The notes under the pieces are model-generated. The model had not been told where the DNA came from. It saw only the letters and a list, made by a program, of their open reading frames with translations, and searched no databases. A stretch of 64,000 nt of DNA from Xanthomonas arboricola pv. juglandis (GTDB lineage: Bacteria > Pseudomonadota > Gammaproteobacteria > Xanthomonadales > Xanthomonadaceae), in the NCBI RefSeq assembly GCF_001013475.1, contig NZ_JZEF01000002.1, positions 498,785 to 562,784 of the forward strand, read 5' to 3'. Below, in pieces: positions 58,543-64,000 of the stretch. Made by a program: the position numbers and the translations under genes. Position 1 is the stretch's first letter, and each line of letters starts with the position of its first letter.

Positions 58543-61500
58543 ATGGCTCGTTTCTTCATCGACCGCCCCATCTTTGCGTGGGTCATCGCCATCGTCATCA
58601 CGCTGGCCGGCGCGATCTCGATCTTCTCGCTGCCGCTGGAGCAATACCCGGACATCGCACCGCCCTCGGTGACGGTCAGTGCGACCTATACCGGCGCCTC
58701 CGCAGAGACCGTGCAGAACTCGGTCACCCAGATCCTCGAACAGCAGATGACAGGCCTGGACAATCTGCTCTACATGTCCTCCAGCAGCAGCTCGGCGGGC
58801 ACTGCGCAACTCACGCTGACCTTCGAGTCCGGCACCGACCCGGATACCGCGCAGGTGCAGGTGCAGAACAAGGTGTCGCAAGGCGAGGCGCTGCTGCCCG
58901 ACGAGGTCAAGACCAACGGCGTGACCGTCACCAAGTCGGCCAGCGGCAGCATGTTCATGGTGCTGGCCTTCACTTCCGAAGACGGCAGCATGGACAGCAC
59001 CGACATCGGCGACTACATGGTGTCCTCGTTGCAGGACCCGATCAGCCGCCTCAACGGCATCGGCAGCGTCAACGTGTTCGGTGCCGAGTACGCGATGCGG
59101 GTGTGGCTGGATCCGGAGAAACTGCACACCTACGCATTGATGCCCTCGGATGTCAGCAGCGCGATCGCCGCGCAGAACGCCGATGTCTCGTCGGGCGCGC
59201 TGGGTGCATTGCCGGCGCTGCAGGGCCAGCAGTTGAATGCCACGGTGACCTCGCGCAGCAAGCTGCGCACACCGGCGCAGTTCGAGAACATCGTGCTCAA
59301 GTCCGACGCCGGCGGCGCCACCGTGTACCTGCGCGATGTCGCGCGGGTGGAGCTGGGCTCGGAATCCTACGGCTCCAGTTCCAAGTTCAACGGCAAGGCC
59401 GCCTCGGGCATGGGCCTGCAGCTGGCGACCGGCGCCAATGCGCTGGACGCGGCCAAGCTGGTGGAAGCCAAGCTGGATGCGCTCAAGCCGTATTTTCCGG
59501 CTGGCCTGAAGTACGAGGTCGCCTACGACACCACGCCGTTCGTGCGTATCTCCATCGAGGAAGTGGTCAAGACCCTGATCGAAGCGATCGTGCTGGTGGT
59601 CGTGGTGATGTACCTGTTCCTGCAGAACTGGCGTGCCACGCTGGTACCGGTGATCGCGGTGCCGGTGGTGCTGATGGGCACCTTCGGGGTGTTGTCGCTG
59701 CTGGGCTTTTCGATCAACACGCTGACCATGTTTGCGATGGTGCTGGCGATCGGCCTGCTGGTGGACGATGCCATCGTGGTGGTGGAAAACGTCGAGCGGC
59801 TGATGGCCGAGCAGGGCATGTCGCCGCGCGAGGCCACGCACACCTCGATGGGCCAGATCACCGGCGCCCTGGTCGGCATCGCGCTGGTGCTCACCGCGGT
59901 GTTTCTGCCGATGGCCTTCTTCGGCGGCGCCACCGGCGAGATCTATCGGCAGTTCTCGGTGACCATTGCCGCGGCGATGATCCTGTCGCTGGTGGTCGCG
60001 CTGACCCTGAGTCCGGCGCTGTGCGCCACCTTGCTCAAGCCCATCGACAAGGGCGGCCATGTCTCGCGCAAGGGCGTGCTGGGCAAATTCTTCACCTGGT
60101 TCAACACCCGCTTCGATCGCGGCACCGAACGCTACGGGCGCGGTGTGGAGCGCATCGTCAGCCATCGCAAGCTCGGCTCGCTGGTCTACGCGCTGTTGCT
60201 GGTGGTGCTTGGTCTGCTGTTCTGGCGGTTGCCCAGCGCGTTCCTGCCCGAGGAAGACCAGGGCATGCTGATGGTGATGTTCAGCGCGCCGGCCGGCGCC
60301 ACCCAGCAACGCACCCAGCAGTCGATCGACCAGGCCACCGCGTTCATCCTCAAGCAACCGGAAGTGCAGGGCATCATGACCATCTCCGGCTTCAGCCTGG
60401 CCGGCAGCAGCCAGAACTCGGGCATGGGCTTTATCCGCCTCAAGGACTGGGCCGACCGCGAGGGCTCGGCGCAGGAGGTGGCCCAGCGCATCACCGGCGC
60501 GATGATGATGACGCTGCCCGACGCGCAGGTGTTTGCGTTGACGCCGCCGGCCATCAACGGGCTGGGCACCAGTTCCGGTTTCACCCTGCAGTTGCAGGAT
60601 GCCGCCGGCAACGGCCACGAGGCGCTGGTGGAAGCACGCAAGCAATTGCTGCAGCTGGCCAACGGCAATCAGAACCTGACGGCGGTGCGCTTCAACGGCC
60701 TGGACGATGCGCCGACCTACCGCGTGCAGATCGACGATGCCAAGGCCGGCGCGCTGGGCGTGGCCGCAGCCGACATCAACACCACGCTCTCCACCGTGAT
60801 GGGCGGGCGTTACGTCAACGACTTCCTCAACAACAACCGGGTCAAGCGCGTGTACGTGCAGGGCGAAGCGTCCGCACGCATGCTGCCCGGCGATATCGAC
60901 CGCTGGTACGTGCGCAACAGCGACGCCGCCATGGTGCCGTTCTCGGCGTTCGCCAGCAGCGCCTGGGCGTATGCGCCGCAGGTGTTGACCCGCTTCAACG
61001 GCAGCGAATCGATGGAGATCACCGGCAGCGCTGCATCCGGCATCAGTTCGGGCGATGCGATGACCGCGGTCGCCGGTGAAGTGGACGGCATGGGCAAGGG
61101 CGTGGGCTACGCCTGGTCGGGCATGTCGTATCAGGAACAGGCCGCCGGCACCCAGACCTGGATGTTGTATGCGGTATCGCTGGTGTTCGTGTTCCTGTGC
61201 CTGGCCGCGTTGTACGAGAGCTGGTCGATCCCGATCTCGGTGATGCTGGCGGTGCCGGTGGGCATCGTCGGCGCGCTGCTGGCGACCTGGATGCGCGGGC
61301 TGTCCAACGACATCTACTTCCAGGTCGGCCTGCTGGCAACGATGGGCCTGGCCGCCAAGAACGGCATCCTGATCGTGGAGTTCGCCAAGGAGCTGGAAGA
61401 GAAAGGCCAGCCCTTGATCGAGGCCACCCTGCACGCCGCACGCATGCGCCTGCGCCCGATCCTGATGACCTCGCTGGCCTTCATGCTCGGCGTGCTGCCG

Positions 61501-61692
61501 ATGGTGATCAGCAGCGGCGCAGGCTCCGGCGGACGCCATTCGCTGGGCACCGGCGTGCTCGGCGGCACGCTGGCCTCCACCGTACTGGGCATCTTCTTCG
61601 TGCCGTTGTTCTACGTGATGGTGCGCAGCCTGTTTCCCGGCAAGGCTGTCGCGCACTCCCCCGTCGTTTCCACCTCCGAGGTAACGCCATGA
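58543..61692 (+). CDS. RND multidrug efflux pump, HAE1 family (AcrB/MexB/SmeB type)
   Basis: Inner-membrane proton/drug antiporter of 1049 residues, the usual size. MARFFIDRPIFAWVIAIVIT is the canonical start, VDDAIVVVENVERLMAEQG the TM4 proton-relay with the Asp pair, and two porter/docking halves follow each other. The second half has LLATMGLAAKNGILIVEFAK and ends in a short hydrophilic tail. Trimers take up lipophilic drugs from the periplasm and membrane. Stop and next start overlap as ATGA. Substrate range cannot be read from sequence; related SmeB pumps export aminoglycosides, beta-lactams or quinolones. Confidence 0.95.
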   Translation: MARFFIDRPIFAWVIAIVITLAGAISIFSLPLEQYPDIAPPSVTVSATYTGASAETVQNSVTQILEQQMTGLDNLLYMSSSSSSAGTAQLTLTFESGTDPDTAQVQVQNKVSQGEALLPDEVKTNGVTVTKSASGSMFMVLAFTSEDGSMDSTDIGDYMVSSLQDPISRLNGIGSVNVFGAEYAMRVWLDPEKLHTYALMPSDVSSAIAAQNADVSSGALGALPALQGQQLNATVTSRSKLRTPAQFENIVLKSDAGGATVYLRDVARVELGSESYGSSSKFNGKAASGMGLQLATGANALDAAKLVEAKLDALKPYFPAGLKYEVAYDTTPFVRISIEEVVKTLIEAIVLVVVVMYLFLQNWRATLVPVIAVPVVLMGTFGVLSLLGFSINTLTMFAMVLAIGLLVDDAIVVVENVERLMAEQGMSPREATHTSMGQITGALVGIALVLTAVFLPMAFFGGATGEIYRQFSVTIAAAMILSLVVALTLSPALCATLLKPIDKGGHVSRKGVLGKFFTWFNTRFDRGTERYGRGVERIVSHRKLGSLVYALLLVVLGLLFWRLPSAFLPEEDQGMLMVMFSAPAGATQQRTQQSIDQATAFILKQPEVQGIMTISGFSLAGSSQNSGMGFIRLKDWADREGSAQEVAQRITGAMMMTLPDAQVFALTPPAINGLGTSSGFTLQLQDAAGNGHEALVEARKQLLQLANGNQNLTAVRFNGLDDAPTYRVQIDDAKAGALGVAAADINTTLSTVMGGRYVNDFLNNNRVKRVYVQGEASARMLPGDIDRWYVRNSDAAMVPFSAFASSAWAYAPQVLTRFNGSESMEITGSAASGISSGDAMTAVAGEVDGMGKGVGYAWSGMSYQEQAAGTQTWMLYAVSLVFVFLCLAALYESWSIPISVMLAVPVGIVGALLATWMRGLSNDIYFQVGLLATMGLAAKNGILIVEFAKELEEKGQPLIEATLHAARMRLRPILMTSLAFMLGVLPMVISSGAGSGGRHSLGTGVLGGTLASTVLGIFFVPLFYVMVRSLFPGKAVAHSPVVSTSEVTP

Positions 61693-63140
61693 TGCGCACG
61701 ACATCCCTCAGCCTGGCGGTGGCCTGTGCCATCGCATTGAGCGGCTGCGTCAGCATGGCGCCGCAATATGCGCGCCCGGATGCACCGGTGCCCGGTGTGG
61801 TCGGCGACACCGGCAGCCCGCTCCATGGCGACAGTGCCGATGGCCGCACTACCGCTGCGGCTGGGCTGGACTGGCGGCAGGTGCTGGTCGATGCGCGCCT
61901 GCAAAAGGTGGTCGTACTGGCGCTGGACAACAACCGTGACCTGCGTGTGGCCGTGCTCAATATCGAGCAGGCACGTGCACAGTACCGCATCCAGCGTGCG
62001 GACCTGTTTCCCGCGGTGGACGCCACCGTCTCGCACACGGCGCAACGTGCCGCGGCCGCGACCAGTTTCACCGGCGCGCCGCAGATCATCCGCAGCGCCA
62101 CCGGGCAGGTGGGCATCAGCAGCTGGGAGCTGGACCTGTTCGGGCGCATCCGCAGCCTCAAGAACGAAGCGCTGGAGACCTATCTGGCCAGCGAGCAGAC
62201 CCAGCGCAGCACCCGCCTGAGCCTGGTGGCCGAAGTGGCCAGCGACTGGCTCACCGTGGCCGCCGATCAGCAGCGGCTGGCACTTGCCCAGCAGACCCTG
62301 GAGAGCCAGCGCAAGACGCTGCGCCTGACCGAATTGCAGCACGACAACGGCATCGTCTCCGGGCTGGATCTGGCGCAGATCCAGACCAGCGTGGAAAGCG
62401 CGCGCGCCGATGTGGCCAGCTTCACCACCCAGTTGGCGCAGTCGCGCAATGCGCTGAACCTGGTCGTTGGCACGTCGGTACCGGCGGCGTTGTTGCCGGC
62501 TGCCGATGCGATCGAGAGTGGCGTGGCATTGGCACCGTTGCCGGCGCAGCTGGAATCGCGCGTGCTGTTGCAGCGCCCGGACGTAGTGTCGGCCGAGCAC
62601 ACGCTCAAGGCCGCCAACGCCGACATCGGCGCAGCGCGTGCGGCGTTTTTCCCCACCATCTCGCTGACCGGCAATGTCGGGCGCGGCAGCGATGCCTTGT
62701 CCAGCCTGTTCGATGGCGACCACACCTGGTCGTTCACGCCCAGCGTGAGCCTGCCGATCTTCCGCGCCGGCGCCTTGAAGGCCGAACTGGATGTGGCCAA
62801 GCTGCAGAAGGACATCACCATCGCCCAATACGAACTGGCGATCCAGACCGCCTTCAGCGAAGTGGCCGACGCGCTGGCCGAGCGCACCCAGCTGGACGAA
62901 CGCATGGACGCGCAGCGCGCCCTGGTGGATGCGGCACAACGCGGTTTTACCCTGTCGGATGCGCGCTACCGCAATGGCGTGGACAGTTATCTGGTGGCAC
63001 TGGACGCGCAGCGTTCGCTCTACAGCGCACAACAGACCTTGATCAGCCTGCGGCTGACCGAAGCAAGCAACCGGGTGACCTTGTACAAGGTGCTCGGCGG
63101 CGGCGCCGATGCGCAACCGCAACCGCTGGCGCAACAGTAG
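61689..63140 (+). CDS. RND efflux outer-membrane lipoprotein (OprM/SmeC/NodT family)
   Basis: TolC-like channel of 483 residues with a lipoprotein signal (ACAIALSGCVSMAPQYARPD). DLFPAVDATVSHTAQ, ISSWELDLFGRIRSLKNEA and LESRVLLQRPDVVSAEHTLK are the two repeated OEP signatures. AELDVAKLQKDITIAQYELA and FSEVADALAERTQ belong to the second. It trimerises to a tunnel across the outer membrane and periplasm. It is the third gene of the efflux operon and coupled to the pump gene. A weak GATGCGC/GCGCATC hairpin (63150-63171) follows without a T-run. Confidence 0.94.
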   Translation: MMRTTSLSLAVACAIALSGCVSMAPQYARPDAPVPGVVGDTGSPLHGDSADGRTTAAAGLDWRQVLVDARLQKVVVLALDNNRDLRVAVLNIEQARAQYRIQRADLFPAVDATVSHTAQRAAAATSFTGAPQIIRSATGQVGISSWELDLFGRIRSLKNEALETYLASEQTQRSTRLSLVAEVASDWLTVAADQQRLALAQQTLESQRKTLRLTELQHDNGIVSGLDLAQIQTSVESARADVASFTTQLAQSRNALNLVVGTSVPAALLPAADAIESGVALAPLPAQLESRVLLQRPDVVSAEHTLKAANADIGAARAAFFPTISLTGNVGRGSDALSSLFDGDHTWSFTPSVSLPIFRAGALKAELDVAKLQKDITIAQYELAIQTAFSEVADALAERTQLDERMDAQRALVDAAQRGFTLSDARYRNGVDSYLVALDAQRSLYSAQQTLISLRLTEASNRVTLYKVLGGGADAQPQPLAQQ

Positions 63141-63254
63141 CCCTGCATCGATGCGCGAGCGCAAGCGCATCCGCCAGATCCTCAATGGCAGTGACAGTGC
63201 CCGATCAAAAGAAGTTGATCAAACCGCACCTCATCGGGCAGCGCGTAGCTTGCT

Positions 63255-63325
63255 GCTCGCACTCATGCACCGACCATCCCGACTGGTCCTTGCCGCTCAC
63301 CGTCGCGGGATCTTACGCGGCGACC
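63255..63325. repeat. Truncated copy of the nested palindromic repeat
   Basis: CACCGACCATCCCGACTGGT, CCTTGCCGCTCACCGTCGCG and GGATCTTACGCGGC match the left flank and left arm of copy B (12407-12462). The right arms are missing; the sequence then becomes unrelated. The nearby stretch 63326-63468 has no supported gene. Confidence 0.65.
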
Positions 63326-63468
63326 GACCCAAGAACGCACTCTGCGGCATGACATCGGCTGCTTATGCCCAATACCTAGCCAACACCGATATCATCACCC
63401 CCAGGCTCTAAACTCGGTCGCTACTCAGGGCGGGGAGGCGTCTTGCCCACCAGAACGTGTGCCGTCGC

Positions 63469-63740
63469 TCAAATCCGATCAGGACCTCTGGGGTAACTGC
63501 GGAACAAGTCCTGCTCGAACTGCGACATCAGATAAGGTCGCACAAACGCCGACCGGGTGAGGTCCCGCAACTGTTCTTCATGTTGGGCGATGGCTTCGAC
63601 ATCACAGAGTGTCGGGTAATGATGCAACAGCCGATAGCCTCCTGGCGCACGGACTTGGGCGCGGCTTGGTTGCCGGCGAGTTCCTTGAGAAACGCTCCGG
63701 CTTGCAGCAGGTTGCGAGTGCGCTCGTCAGGTAGGGTCAT
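63469..63740 (-). pseudogene. BPSL0761-type small protein gene, frameshifted
   Basis: The minus strand starts MTLPDERTRNLLQAGAFLKE and LAGNQAAPKSVRQEAIG, which fits what I remember of the BPSL0761 family (about 90 residues). After the Glu-Ala near 63630 the frame must move by one base. The restored C-terminal half reads RLLHHYPTLCDVEAIAQHEE, then SAFVRPYLMSQFEQDLFRSY and ends at a TGA at 63469. One missing base explains the break; the total length is then about 91 codons. The family's function is unknown. It lies in a stretch that looks decayed. Confidence 0.55.
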
Positions 63741-64000
63741 GCGACTGCTAGCCAAGGCTAAGGAAGTCTTAGGTGTAGCGCTTAGTTCCGCTCGCGTGAC
63801 ACTTCCAGCGTGTAGCTGCAGGCGCGGTACTTACACCACATCGCCTGGTCACCGGATGGCCTCGGAGGTAGCCGCGCGCCGAGATCACGTCAAGCCGCAG
63901 AAGGTCTGGGCTTTGGCCAAGAAGCTGGAGCTGTCGTAACGGAACATCCCGGCATGACGCCACGACGATCTTATCCCCAAGCCCTAACAAAATGCCGCGT
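63741..64000. other. Right window edge, nothing recognised
   Basis: About 260 bp with lower GC and short unconvincing frames on both strands. It may be an eroded mobile element or gene end cut by the window, but I see no inverted repeat, transposase motif or attachment site to support that. Confidence 0.35.

Noticed and set aside
57196-61704. Very long minus-strand open frame (about 1500 codons) opposite the RND adaptor and pump genes
   Set aside because: It mirrors the codon structure of the plus-strand genes, is rich in His/Gln/Arg/Gly, has no ribosome binding site or domain, and is a usual by-product of high GC.
63741-64000. Insertion sequence or integrase remnant at the right edge
   Set aside because: No transposase motif, terminal inverted repeat or target duplication could be seen in the short stretch available.

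Overview
The window is high-GC, densely packed gammaproteobacterial chromosome, and almost certainly Xanthomonas or a close relative (Xanthomonadaceae). The pointers are an HpyO-type urate hydroxylase, a protein made almost only of an XVIPCD-like type IV secretion signal, a SmeRS/SmeABC-like efflux locus, and several families of short palindromic intergenic repeats. About 47 protein genes are supported. I see no rRNA, tRNA, CRISPR array, complete insertion sequence or prophage.

Layout. 1-9.8 kb: small hypotheticals, two aldo/keto reductases, a zinc-free MDR reductase, a frameshifted periplasmic methyltransferase, rluE and hrpB. 10-12 kb: a chemoreceptor. 12.7-19.3 kb: yehS (DUF1456), then a tightly overlapping minus-strand operon running hpxK-hpxJ-puuE-hpxZ-uraD-hpyO-uraH, which takes urate to allantoin, allantoate and ureidoglycine/oxalurate. 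A LysR gene stands divergent from it. 20.9-24.3 kb: a NepI-like MFS exporter, a LysR gene and a Tat-type alpha/beta hydrolase. 24.7-27.3 kb: an accessory-looking stretch with ompW behind an exact 77-bp tandem duplication, a GGDEF cyclase and a GvpU-like protein. 27.6-33.5 kb: a second purine-salvage operon with a secreted adenosine deaminase, a nucleoside hydrolase and HpxX/HpxW-like amidohydrolases. 34-37 kb: a VanA/VanB-like Rieske oxygenase pair and a divergent LysR gene. 37-41.6 kb: tatD, a VOC protein and a ynfL/ynfM-like LysR/MFS pair. 42-46.4 kb: a subtilisin-like protease and a trimeric autotransporter adhesin. 46.5-52 kb: a convergent two-component pair, a sirtuin, an Old Yellow Enzyme and a beta-hydroxyacid dehydrogenase-like protein. 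52-55 kb: the XVIPCD protein, purU and a YbjJ-like MFS. 55-63 kb: a BaeSR/SmeRS-like two-component system divergent from a complete RND efflux operon. 63.1-64 kb: decayed sequence with a frameshifted BPSL0761-type gene.

The main theme is purine use. Adenosine deamination, nucleoside cleavage, a possible nucleoside exporter, urate oxidation and the oxalurate/oxamate branch are all within 22 kb. The hpxZ-like gene sits apart from hpxW/hpxX. The most notable items are the stand-alone XVIPCD gene with a translationally coupled 25-codon leader, the duplication that rebuilt the ompW start region, a REP-linked partial copy of a LysR 3' end, and a near-identical palindrome in front of both the purine and the vanAB-like loci.
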